35,510 bases of DNA. It comes from Caryophanales bacterium UBA7642 (GTDB taxonomy: Bacteria > Bacillota_I > Bacilli_A > RFN20 > CAG-288). The stretch is from contig DLIM01000019.1 in assembly GCA_002483745.1 (NCBI GenBank), positions 88,102 to 123,611 of the forward strand, given 5' to 3'. Positions 8,422-16,103 of this stretch are shown one piece after another. The notes under the pieces were generated by a model. The model had not been told where the DNA came from, did not search any database, and saw nothing but the letters and a program-made list of their open reading frames with translations. The position numbers were made by a program, and so were the translations under genes. The first letter of the stretch is position 1; the number at the start of each line of letters is the position of its first letter.

Positions 8422-9792
8422 TTAGAAGTATCTTTCGACTAAGTCGTGAGAGAACTCAACGGTTTCATCCATATCACCGAATGACATGATTTCACCGGCA
8501 TAGAAGGTACTGTTCTTACCCTGCATGGCTTCGACTTTATCATACCAGCCAGCAGCATAATCTTCAGAATAGACATGAGGGAAGTAATACCACTTGCCTT
8601 TGTTGATGATCATTGGCTTGCCGTTTTCTTCTCTGACAGGGCAGCCTAACTTCTTCATATCATCAATAGTATTGGCGCAGCACTGATCATAATTAAGTTC
8701 TTCTCCGCCTTTACGATGGCGTAAGACATAATTGATGATTGGCTGATCAGGTTCGTTGAACCATCTATGATAGTAGATCATGACGTGTCCTAAGTTCTGG
8801 GGCTCCATGTTCTCCATGACATAGTAGGACTGATCCGGATACTTGTCTTTCTCAATGATGCAGGCTTCGGTATCATATCTTTCGTAATCAATCTTAGAGA
8901 ACAAAGTCTTTTCTTCATCGGAGCAATCAGCATATTCAGGGAAGTACTGTAAAGGAGCAGTCACAATCAGTTTATCGAAGACTTCTTCTTTGCCATTGAC
9001 GGTAATATAGACTTTATTGTCTTTACGGACAATCTTGGTGATATCAGAGTTTAAAGTGGCGGCATGTTTTAGTTTATTGTTTAAGGCTTCATAAATAGAC
9101 TGGGTACCATCTTTCCAAGTCCAGATTTGTCCACCAACGAATTGAAGAGTAGTAGTGAAATCAAGATACTTAAGGACGTAGCCAGTTGGAATCTCGTCAA
9201 AGTAGCCATAACCAAAGGAAGTAAAAGGCTGGACCCAAACCTCTTTGACTAAAGGAAGGTTATTCTTTTTTAGGAAATCATCGAAAGGCATACTTAAATC
9301 TTTTAAGTTAGGGTTGTCGCCAGAGATGTGTTCTCTTTCAGGAGTGCAGGCAAAGCCATCATAATGACCATTTGCCACACCGATATGGCCAGTGACGTCA
9401 TATCCCTTATATTTAGTTTCAAGAAGCTCACCGAATTTCTTGACTTGACTCTTTACCTTGAGAAGATGAGGAATATGGATGATGTGTTTAGGATCAAACT
9501 GGTAATCTCTCTTACCATTAGCTTTCTTATAAGCATGTTTTAAAGCCGGTCCATCGTGTTGGACACCAGCAAATAATTCAATATCATGGACAGCATGATA
9601 TGAAGGGACACCCATAATAGCGCCCATTTCATATCTTTTTCCATTGTAATGAGGAGAATGGCATTTGCCACCTACGTGATCACTTTTTTCAAAGACTACA
9701 TAATTGTCGTAGCCTTTCTTTTCTAAGTACATAGCAGCACTTAAGCCAGCAGGACCGCCACCGATGATGGCAATTTTTAAGTTTTTATCCAT
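8422..9792 (-). CDS. Flavoprotein resembling polyunsaturated fatty acid isomerase
   Basis: This is a 456-residue FAD protein. The N-terminus has a Rossmann dinucleotide motif (IAIIGGGPAGLSAA). It is followed by segments I recall from the Cutibacterium acnes polyunsaturated fatty acid isomerase, which turns linoleic acid into 10E,12Z conjugated linoleic acid: GGKCHSP, RYEMGAIMGVPSY, a GYG.FD..P..YVLKYLDF block, WTWKDGTQ, LGHVMIYYHRW, WYYFPHV and FYAGEIMSFG. The match runs nearly end to end and the length is similar. I choose ATG 9792, with AAGGGAG 8 nt upstream, rather than a longer frame to 9885 that would run through the promoter. It is divergent from an acyl ligase / ACP / thioesterase operon, which supports a fatty-acid substrate. 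Isomerase activity on linoleate is inferred; another unsaturated fatty acid reaction is possible. Confidence 0.8.
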   Translation of the reverse strand: MDKNLKIAIIGGGPAGLSAAMYLEKKGYDNYVVFEKSDHVGGKCHSPHYNGKRYEMGAIMGVPSYHAVHDIELFAGVQHDGPALKHAYKKANGKRDYQFDPKHIIHIPHLLKVKSQVKKFGELLETKYKGYDVTGHIGVANGHYDGFACTPEREHISGDNPNLKDLSMPFDDFLKKNNLPLVKEVWVQPFTSFGYGYFDEIPTGYVLKYLDFTTTLQFVGGQIWTWKDGTQSIYEALNNKLKHAATLNSDITKIVRKDNKVYITVNGKEEVFDKLIVTAPLQYFPEYADCSDEEKTLFSKIDYERYDTEACIIEKDKYPDQSYYVMENMEPQNLGHVMIYYHRWFNEPDQPIINYVLRHRKGGEELNYDQCCANTIDDMKKLGCPVREENGKPMIINKGKWYYFPHVYSEDYAAGWYDKVEAMQGKNSTFYAGEIMSFGDMDETVEFSHDLVERYF

Positions 9793-9817
9793 AATAGTTC
9801 TCCCTTGTAACCTTTTT

Positions 9818-9845
9818 ATGATAGCACTTACATTTGTGCTTTCAA
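9818..9845 (-). promoter_or_regulatory. Promoter of the flavoprotein gene
   Basis: Read on the minus strand: TTGAAA (9845-9840), a 16-nt spacer and TATCAT (9823-9818). The spacer is almost filled by the dyad AGCAC...GTGCT. Confidence 0.6.
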
Positions 9846-9889
9846 AACAATTTATGAAAATTATGGTATTAATTGACCTTAGCACAAAT
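9823..9889. promoter_or_regulatory. Paired operator-like repeats in the divergent promoter region
   Basis: AGCAC (9823-9827) and GTGCT (9836-9840) form a dyad in the spacer of the flavoprotein promoter. A perfect 9-bp inverted repeat links ATTTGTGCT (9832-9840) with AGCACAAAT (9881-9889), and the second copy sits in the spacer of the ligase promoter. One regulator binding both could control both directions. It does not match the FapR or FabT consensus as I know them. Confidence 0.55.
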
Positions 9890-9901
9890 CAAGGTTAAAA
9901 T
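9873..9901 (+). promoter_or_regulatory. Promoter of the acyl ligase operon
   Basis: TTGACC (9873-9878), a 17-nt spacer and TAAAAT (9896-9901). The predicted start site near 9908 leaves about 3 nt before the ATG at 9911, so the message looks leaderless; no Shine-Dalgarno is seen. Confidence 0.7.
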
Positions 9902-9910
9902 AATTGAAAT

Positions 9911-11248
9911 ATGCAAATTAAACGCTATAAGACTTTTTTAGGAATGTTAACTGACCAAGAGCCTAATAATACCGCTTTGATTTTTTCGGACGGAAAATTT
10001 AAAAAAGAATTAACTTATTCTGAGTTAATTGAAAAAATCAATAATACTAAAATCAAGGATAAAACCTGTTTTGGTGTTTTTCCTGATGGCTCTATTGATA
10101 CCTTAATTTCAATTTTTGCTTTAGCTAAAAACCACAAGCAGATTGTTTTACTTAATCCTTATGATTCAGAAGCTAATTTGATTTCCCAAATTGAAAAATC
10201 AGATGTTGACTATTTAATAGGCAATGGTCCTTATCTTCATGAGCTTAGCACTCATTTGACTAAGGGATTAAAAGAAAATTCCGATAAAATATTGTTCTTT
10301 ACTTCCGGAACCACTTCCTCAAATAAGGCAGTAGTTCTAACTGAGCAGTCTTTATGTGCTTCTAGTTACAATGGCTCAGCTTTACTGCCTTTAAAGCAAG
10401 AAGATTTACTTTTAGGTTTGCTTCCTCTAAATCATGTCTATGGATTTGTTTGTTCCTTATTGTGGGCTTTTAATTGTGGTGCTACCGTTGCTTTAAGCAG
10501 AGGATTGACCTATATGATGGATGACTTCCATTATTTCAATCCTACGGCTGTGAGTCTTGTTCCACAGCAAGCCATTTTCTTAACTTCTTATCAGCAAGTT
10601 ATTAATCCTGAGATTAGATTAGCTTTAGTCGGTGGTGGTGTTTGCCCAGCCGTTGTTCTTAATGCTATGAAGAAACGTGGTGTTGAAGTTCATTTCGGCT
10701 ATGGACTGACAGAGACTTCTTCTGGTGTGGCTTTATCATTAGGATCTAATCCCTTAAAGATGACTATTTGCCCCGATGATGTAATTAAGATTGCCCCTGA
10801 TAATGAAGTATTAATTTCTTCATCCACTTGTTTGATGGAAGGATACTATAAAGAAGAAAAAGATACTAAGAAAGCTATTATTGATGGTTTCTTCCATTCA
10901 GGTGATTTAGGAAAGATTGATAAAGATGGCTTACTTGAAATCATTGGTAGAAAAAATGATGTATTAGTTTTAGATGATGGAACTAAAATATTCTGTCCTG
11001 AGTATGAAGAAGCTTTGATGAAAGTCTTACCTGGTAAGGACTTGGCGGTTGGACTTCGTGAAGGAAAAGTTGTCCTTTACATTGGAAAGTCCAGTCCTGA
11101 CAGTTGGGTTAAGGATGTTGTTTATGACTTTAATCTCCATTATCAGAGAAGCCATCAAATCACTGATATTGTCTTTACTTCTAAATCCTTGCCTAGAACT
11201 CAAACTGGTAAAGTTAAGCGCTGGGCTTTAGCTAAGATACGTAAGTAA
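9911..11248 (+). CDS. Acyl-CoA / acyl-ACP synthetase, AMP-forming (ANL family)
   Basis: This 445-residue adenylate-forming ligase would activate a carboxylic acid with ATP and pass it to CoA or a carrier protein. Visible core motifs are the P-loop-like FFTSGTTSSNK near residues 128-138, GYGLTETSSG near 263-272, the SGDLGKIDKDG / IGRKND hinge region, and the C-terminal PRTQTGK with the catalytic Lys at about 434. It is shorter than typical long-chain acyl-CoA synthetases (500 or more residues), as in stand-alone ligases that load a dedicated carrier. An ACP gene follows 17 nt later and a thioesterase overlaps that, so the likely acceptor is this ACP. The divergent gene is a fatty acid isomerase-like flavoprotein, which favours a fatty acid substrate. 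The exact chain is unknown. Confidence 0.88.
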   Translation: MQIKRYKTFLGMLTDQEPNNTALIFSDGKFKKELTYSELIEKINNTKIKDKTCFGVFPDGSIDTLISIFALAKNHKQIVLLNPYDSEANLISQIEKSDVDYLIGNGPYLHELSTHLTKGLKENSDKILFFTSGTTSSNKAVVLTEQSLCASSYNGSALLPLKQEDLLLGLLPLNHVYGFVCSLLWAFNCGATVALSRGLTYMMDDFHYFNPTAVSLVPQQAIFLTSYQQVINPEIRLALVGGGVCPAVVLNAMKKRGVEVHFGYGLTETSSGVALSLGSNPLKMTICPDDVIKIAPDNEVLISSSTCLMEGYYKEEKDTKKAIIDGFFHSGDLGKIDKDGLLEIIGRKNDVLVLDDGTKIFCPEYEEALMKVLPGKDLAVGLREGKVVLYIGKSSPDSWVKDVVYDFNLHYQRSHQITDIVFTSKSLPRTQTGKVKRWALAKIRK

Positions 11249-11265
11249 AGAAAGAGAGATCATTT

Positions 11266-11541
11266 ATGAACAATTCTATCCAAATGCCCTCAAGGGAAGA
11301 GGTCATTAAAAGGACTATCAAATTAGTAAAAACCTATGTTCCTAAACTAGCTGATCAGAATATTAATGAAGATTCTATTATCAATACTGATATGAATGTT
11401 GATTCAATGGAATTCATTTATGTCATGGTAAAGATTGAATCTGAGTTTCATATTTCGGTTCCTCAAAAGAAATGGGATCGTATGAAGACCGTCAAGGACG
11501 TAGTTGATTCAATCATGCGTGAACTTAAAAAAGCTAAATGA
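11266..11541 (+). CDS. Acyl carrier protein
   Basis: This is a 91-residue carrier protein with the phosphopantetheine attachment motif DSMEF; Ser47 is the predicted modified residue. Its size and helical pattern fit a discrete ACP, with an N-terminal extension of about 10 residues. GAGAG at about 11252-11257 lies 8-9 nt before the ATG. It stands between an AMP-forming ligase and an acyl-ACP thioesterase, so it is probably the dedicated carrier of this pathway rather than the housekeeping fatty acid synthase ACP. No FabF, FabD or PlsX gene is next to it. It ends in TGA, and the ATG of the thioesterase overlaps this stop. Confidence 0.9.
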   Translation: MNNSIQMPSREEVIKRTIKLVKTYVPKLADQNINEDSIINTDMNVDSMEFIYVMVKIESEFHISVPQKKWDRMKTVKDVVDSIMRELKKAK

Positions 11542-12236
11542 AAGACTTTTCTACTACTATCAAGATCCTCACTGAACATGTCACCCCTTTTGAAAGACTA
11601 AGGGCTTCCACACTTCTAAAGTTCTTTCAGGAGATTTCTATCGCTCATACAGAATCTTTAGGAATGACTAAAGACAAGACTCTTGATAGAGGTCTTCTTT
11701 GGGTCGTTGGCAAACAAGAAATTGATATTACAAGAATGCCTAGATATGATGAAACTGTTGAAGTCAGTACTTTTCCAAGTAAGACGATGTTTACTGTTTT
11801 TCCCAGAATGTGTTTCATTCATGACTTAAAAGGAAATCTTCTAGTCTCTTGCTCGGCTATGTGGGCTTTGATTGATAAAAAGACCAGAAAGATTATCGAA
11901 CCAGATAAGAAAGGAATTTATATTCCTGACCTTTCTTATGGAAGAGAACAGTTCTTTCCCTTATCGATTGTTCCTAAGTCCTTAGATAAACGTACTGAAA
12001 TAGAAGCCAAGTTTTCTGAATGCGATTTAAATGGTCATCTTAACAACACTTCTTACCTTGATATCGCTGAAGACCTAATACCTGTCTCTTACCTGAAGAA
12101 TCATGAGCTTAAGAAGATAAAACTTGATTATAAAAAGGAAGTCCCTCTTGGCGAGAAACTTCCTCTTGATTACGGTAACGAATCAGATACTTACTACTTC
12201 AAATCGGCAGCTTTTCTTATTGAACTAGGATTCTAG
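11538..12236 (+). CDS. Acyl-ACP thioesterase, FatA/FatB-like
   Basis: This 232-residue double-hotdog thioesterase would hydrolyse acyl-ACP to free fatty acid. The N-terminal half has a hotdog helix pattern (LLKFFQEISIAHTESLG) and LLWVVGKQEIDI, as in bacterial FatA-like enzymes. The second half holds DLNGHLNN (163-170) with the conserved Asn and His of the active site. It is somewhat short at the C-terminus compared with typical family members of about 245-250 residues. It overlaps the ACP gene by 4 nt (ATGA) and is therefore coupled to it. Together with the ligase and ACP it forms a load, modify and release set; the modifying step could be done by the flavoprotein or SDR. At its 3' end it shares the bases CTAG with the convergent SDR. 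Confidence 0.87.
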   Translation: MKDFSTTIKILTEHVTPFERLRASTLLKFFQEISIAHTESLGMTKDKTLDRGLLWVVGKQEIDITRMPRYDETVEVSTFPSKTMFTVFPRMCFIHDLKGNLLVSCSAMWALIDKKTRKIIEPDKKGIYIPDLSYGREQFFPLSIVPKSLDKRTEIEAKFSECDLNGHLNNTSYLDIAEDLIPVSYLKNHELKKIKLDYKKEVPLGEKLPLDYGNESDTYYFKSAAFLIELGF

Positions 12237-13000
12237 AGATCAGCACCATAGTCAGTAACAACGTTCTGACCGTTGATGCACTGAGCTTCATCGGAAGCTA
12301 AGAACAATAAGACATTGGCAACATCGATAGGCATGCAAGGCTTAGCATGCTGAATATCAGCATGTCTCATCATAGCGCCCATCATACCCATATCCATAGC
12401 CTTCTGATCGATAGTGGTAGTCATAGGTGTGATGATAGTGCCAGGGCAGACTGAGTTGCAACGGATGCCAGTGCCAGTGAAACGCATGGCAGTATGCTTA
12501 GTGATACCGATAATAGCACCCTTAGAGGCAACATAGACAGCTCCGCCACAGCCAAACATACCAGCAACGGAGGCGACATTGACGATTGAGCCGTAATTCT
12601 TAGGCATCATATACTTTAAAGCTTCTCTGATGCAATCCATGGTGCCTTTTTCATTGATGGCAATAACTCTATCGAAATCAGCATCATCGAACTGATTGAT
12701 AGCGTTGAGGTTATGATCAAGAACACCTGCATTGTTGATGAGGATATCAATCTTTCCGAAATGTTCATTAGCGGCCTTGAAGAGATTCTCGACATCTTCC
12801 TTCTTGGAAATATCAGTAGGAATAGCTAAGACTTCTCCGCCTAAAGCTTTGATCTGTTCTTCAGCCTTCTCAAGGGCCTCTTTTCTTCTAGCGCAAATAA
12901 CAATCTTGGCTCATTCTTTGGCAAAAAGCTTAGCAGTCTCTTCACCGACACCGGAATTACTACCAGTGATGATAGCAACTTTTCCTTCTAAACGTTTCAT
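12233..13000 (-). pseudogene. Short-chain dehydrogenase/reductase with an internal TGA
   Basis: The reading frame from ATG 13000 (AAGGAG 8 nt upstream) to 12233 encodes a complete 255-residue SDR: cofactor motif TGSNSGVG, NNAG, catalytic YVASK, and the usual PG.I.T segment. Codon 30 is TGA (12913-12911), in the context LFAKE-stop-AKIVI where the family nearly always has Gly (AKEGAK). A single change from GGA would explain it. FabG-like NAD(P)-dependent reduction of a keto group is the family role. The adjacent acyl operon suggests a lipid substrate, but the gene is on the opposite strand. UGA is a regular stop elsewhere in the window, so recoding is unlikely. Translation could restart only at internal Met codons, which would lose the cofactor site. 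Confidence 0.85.
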
Positions 13001-13023
13001 GAGTTTTTCTCCTTAATTTAATT

Positions 13024-13052
13024 ATTATATCTTATCAAATGCTCTTTCTAAA
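13024..13052 (-). promoter_or_regulatory. Promoter of the SDR gene
   Basis: Minus strand: TTTAGA (13052-13047), a 17-nt spacer and a consensus TATAAT (13029-13024). It lies in the 61-nt gap between the GDPD gene and the SDR. Confidence 0.55.
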
Positions 13053-13061
13053 AGACTTTGC

Positions 13062-13799
13062 TTAACTGTTTTTGCTTAATAGTTTATTGCGGACTAAATC
13101 ACAGTCCATCTTTTGGAAAGTTATGGTATCAGTATAAGGTAAGACAAAGTCTAAAGTCTTCTCGTCTTGGATAGTCCAGCAGTTAACTAGATGTCTCTTA
13201 TGGTAGTTTGCAATTCTCTTCTTCTCGAAAAGCACATACTCTAAATCTACTGATTCGAAGAGATGTCTGAACATATAGGTATAGAGATGAGACTTAGCCA
13301 CCAAAAGGGATCTCATATAGCCAGACTTCCTAAAAGGAAGCAAGGACCTAGGATCAAAGGATATCAGCATGATATTCTTCTTATCCTTAATATTTTCAAG
13401 TTCTTCTTTTAGTCTTTTAGCTAAAGGCTTATAGTTTTTTCTAAAGACTTTTAACTCTACGACAATTGGTACTTGTTCTTTAACCAAATTCAAGACTTCT
13501 TGGAAGGTAGGCACTTCTTCTCCATCAAGAAGATGGTAACCTTTCTTTATTTCATCGACAGTTAAATCTTCGATGATACCTTCCTTGCCAGTTGTTCTTT
13601 TAAGCTGTTCATCATGGCAAACCATCAATTGATTGTCTTTAGTCAGATGAACATCAAGTTCAATAGCAAAATTATGGTCGATAGCATTCTTAAAAGCGTG
13701 GAGTCCATTCTCAGTGTCTTGATCATTGAAGTACCCACGATGAGCAATAGCCTTCATAAATAACGGATTTAGATTATTGATTACAGTAGCTTTATTCAT
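13062..13799 (-). CDS. Glycerophosphodiester phosphodiesterase (GDPD family)
   Basis: This 245-residue cytosolic TIM-barrel enzyme splits glycerophosphodiesters to glycerol 3-phosphate and an alcohol. Key residues are visible: HRG (His20), the metal-binding E47 and D49 in IELDV, His62 in CHDEQLKRTT, and Glu115 in VVELK. Its length is typical. It starts 4 nt after the stop of the MFS symporter gene, and GGAGGAG lies in the end of that gene, so the two are translated together. The symporter may import the substrate or a breakdown product. A Met at residue 15 is an alternative start but has no ribosome binding site. Confidence 0.9.
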   Translation of the reverse strand: MNKATVINNLNPLFMKAIAHRGYFNDQDTENGLHAFKNAIDHNFAIELDVHLTKDNQLMVCHDEQLKRTTGKEGIIEDLTVDEIKKGYHLLDGEEVPTFQEVLNLVKEQVPIVVELKVFRKNYKPLAKRLKEELENIKDKKNIMLISFDPRSLLPFRKSGYMRSLLVAKSHLYTYMFRHLFESVDLEYVLFEKKRIANYHKRHLVNCWTIQDEKTLDFVLPYTDTITFQKMDCDLVRNKLLSKNS

Positions 13800-13803
13800 T
13801 GAT

Positions 13804-15282
13804 TTAGTCGTCTCCTCCGATGGCTTCGATGCCTTTCTTTATTGTAGTCTTTTTAGTCTTGACGTTCTTAACAAAAGCAAAAACAATGATACTGATAAGA
13901 GCACAGGCACAGGCATAGACTGGTAATTCTCTGAAGGAGAAGTTTTCGTTTAATAGTAAGAGGCCTAATAAGCAAGGAGTGATAGTCTGGGCAAGCATGG
14001 AAGAAGCATAGTAGTAGCCAGTGAATTTACCGATTTTCTTAGAAGAGCAGAGCTCTACGACCATCGGGAAGGAATTGACATGGACTAAGGACATACCGAA
14101 ACCTTTTACTAGCCAAATAATATAGATATAGAAAGGGAACTTGTTGTATTCGCCATCAGCAACAGCAGGAACCTGTATTGCATAAGAAAGGATAATCCAG
14201 ACCAAAAGGACAATTGTAGTTAATCCTAATCCTGAGAAGATCGTCCATTTTCTACCGATTTTACCAGCTAAGATGCCTCCAACCACGAATCCTAAGACTG
14301 AACCGACACCACCGACAATGGTATTGATCATATTAGAGCGAGTTCCGCATTTCAGATAATAGAGAGTGTAGTTGCCCATAAAGGTTCCAATGCCGTTATC
14401 AGCCATGAACCAGAAGAATTCAGCAACGAGAATCATGATTAGCATGGTCTTGTTGGCTTTGCTCATAGGTTTTTCTTCATCGTTAGAGACACTGTCTTCG
14501 ACAGCAGCCATCTCTTCACCGCGTTTCATCTCCGGCTCCATCTCTTTTTCTAGCTTATTTTCATCAATAGTGAAGAACAAGACTAAGGCCGAGATAATCA
14601 TCAGGACTGAGCCGATAAAGAAAGGAGCTTCAATAATCCAAATACTACCTGTTCTATTAACCCAGTTATCAGCATTACTGCCACCTAAGTAAGTAGATAG
14701 AACAAAGATGATTCCTAAGACAGTCGCACAGGCACCACCGACATAACCCATGATATTGATGATACCATTGGCCTTACTTCTTAAGGGCTTAGGAGTGATA
14801 TCAGGCATTAAGGCAACAGCCGGATTACGGTATATCATGGCAAAGAAGACGACTATAGCCATCATGATGATAGTTCCAGCCAATTGATGATAATGGAAGC
14901 AGACTGGAATGAAAGGGAATGCTATAGCGCAGCAGAAGGTGCCTATCAAAATAAAAGGCATTCGTTTTCCGATTTTAGTATGTGTCTTATCTGATAGTCT
15001 TCCAAATATTGGAAGCATGATTAAGGCAGCTAGATTATCAATAGCCATCATGATACCGACAAGATACTGGACTTCTTCAGTAGTATCAGCATTCAAAGCT
15101 TCCTTAAAAAGCTCAGTTAGGAAAGTTGGACACCAAGAATCATAGACCTGCCATAATAAGAGAATTCCGAAGAAAGCAAAGCCGATGATAAAGGTTCTTT
15201 TGTAGTTGAGTTTTAGTGGTGCTGCTTGTGTTGTTGTTTGCACTGCTCCTGGCGTCTTAGACAGATTTGAAGGTTTTTTCAT
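13804..15282 (-). CDS. MFS / GPH-type symporter
   Basis: This is a 492-residue transporter with about 12 membrane helices after a polar N-terminal tail of about 27 residues. The loop GRLSDKTHTKIGKRMP and the segment DITPKPLRSKANG are typical of the glycoside-pentoside-hexuronide and SLC45-like branch of the major facilitator superfamily, which take up sugars with protons or cations. A charged cytoplasmic loop (about 240-270) separates the two halves. AAAGGAC about 6 nt upstream supports the start. The GDPD gene follows 4 nt later. Substrate unknown: a sugar, glycoside or glycerophospho-compound all fit the context. Confidence 0.85.
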   Translation of the reverse strand: MKKPSNLSKTPGAVQTTTQAAPLKLNYKRTFIIGFAFFGILLLWQVYDSWCPTFLTELFKEALNADTTEEVQYLVGIMMAIDNLAALIMLPIFGRLSDKTHTKIGKRMPFILIGTFCCAIAFPFIPVCFHYHQLAGTIIMMAIVVFFAMIYRNPAVALMPDITPKPLRSKANGIINIMGYVGGACATVLGIIFVLSTYLGGSNADNWVNRTGSIWIIEAPFFIGSVLMIISALVLFFTIDENKLEKEMEPEMKRGEEMAAVEDSVSNDEEKPMSKANKTMLIMILVAEFFWFMADNGIGTFMGNYTLYYLKCGTRSNMINTIVGGVGSVLGFVVGGILAGKIGRKWTIFSGLGLTTIVLLVWIILSYAIQVPAVADGEYNKFPFYIYIIWLVKGFGMSLVHVNSFPMVVELCSSKKIGKFTGYYYASSMLAQTITPCLLGLLLLNENFSFRELPVYACACALISIIVFAFVKNVKTKKTTIKKGIEAIGGDD

Positions 15283-15310
15283 AAAAAAGTCCTTTCGTTT
15301 TGGTTTTATC

Positions 15311-15334
15311 TAATCAGCCTCAGTTTGCTGATTA
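15311..15334. promoter_or_regulatory. Perfect inverted repeat upstream of the MFS gene
   Basis: TAATCAGC (15311-15318) and GCTGATTA (15327-15334) are separated by 8 nt. Neither strand has a T-run after it, so it looks more like an operator for the MFS / GDPD pair than a terminator of the HAD gene. Confidence 0.4.
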
Positions 15335-15369
15335 ATAAACAGTAAAGGATTGTAAGGAAACCTAAAAGA

Positions 15370-16005
15370 CTAATCTTTGAAGATAGCTTTTACCTCTTTC
15401 TTCAAATCTAATAAAGAATCGATGTAATGAAGCTCATGAGGAATCTTTCCAAAGCCATAATTGGCATGGATAAAATTAACTCCGGCTCTTTCGCTTTCAT
15501 CTTTATCTTTTTGAGTATCACCTATATAGATGATCTCATCGAGCTTTTCTTTTTCTTTAAAATAGAGAATATTCTGATATTTAACTAAATTAGTATCTCC
15601 GACACATAGATGGCCAGAAAAATACTTACCCATATGTAAGGCATTAAGATAATTCTCGACATAGCCTTTGCCACTATTAGAAACAATATAAAGAGGATAT
15701 GATTTAGCTAAATCAGCTAAAACTTCTTCCTCGTGGGGATAGAGAGTTCCAGGATGGATGGCTAAGTATTCGATTTCCCTATGAAGACAAATTTCAAAGT
15801 AGCTAAGACCGGTCTTAAAATCAACTCCTTTGAAGGCTAAAGGAACAGTTTCTTCAGGTGTCAGACCCATAAAAGAAGTCATCGTTTTAATATCAAAACG
15901 ATAAGGTAGTTTGTTATCCTTCATTGCCAAGTTCCAACTCTCACAGAGAGGAACTAAAGCATTCCATAAGGTACCATCTAAATCAAAAATTAATCCCTTT
16001 TTCAT
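15370..16005 (-). CDS. HAD-superfamily phosphatase (phosphoglycolate phosphatase-like)
   Basis: This 211-residue haloacid dehalogenase-type hydrolase has motif I FDLDGT (nucleophile D8, general acid D10), motif II VSNSG, and motif IV YIGDTQKDKDES. The cap domain between residues 15 and 85 is of the helical type seen in Gph-like enzymes, which remove phosphate from 2-phosphoglycolate or small sugar phosphates. It lies 87 nt upstream of the MFS gene on the same strand, so read-through is possible. There is no Shine-Dalgarno, and a -10-like element 12 nt before the ATG suggests a very short leader. Substrate not determinable from sequence. Confidence 0.87.
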   Translation of the reverse strand: MKKGLIFDLDGTLWNALVPLCESWNLAMKDNKLPYRFDIKTMTSFMGLTPEETVPLAFKGVDFKTGLSYFEICLHREIEYLAIHPGTLYPHEEEVLADLAKSYPLYIVSNSGKGYVENYLNALHMGKYFSGHLCVGDTNLVKYQNILYFKEKEKLDEIIYIGDTQKDKDESERAGVNFIHANYGFGKIPHELHYIDSLLDLKKEVKAIFKD

Positions 16006-16017
16006 AAATATATTAAT

Positions 16018-16046
16018 AGTGTAGTGTCTTTGAGACTAAAAAACAA
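16018..16046 (-). promoter_or_regulatory. Probable promoter of the HAD gene
   Basis: Minus strand: TTGTTT (16046-16041), a 17-nt spacer and TACACT (16023-16018). The predicted start site leaves about 6 nt before the ATG at 16005. Confidence 0.4.
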
Positions 16047-16103
16047 ACAAATTCCGCTTATTATGGTTCTTTTTTAATCTTTTATATCAATTCTAAGAGA
16101 AAC

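Noticed and set aside
12911..12913. UGA recoded as tryptophan or glycine
   Set aside because: Several intact genes end in TGA (3838-3840, 11539-11541, 26206-26208 minus) and Trp codons are TGG throughout.
15311..15334. Terminator of the HAD gene
   Set aside because: The hairpin is perfect but no T-run follows on the minus strand; an operator is more likely.
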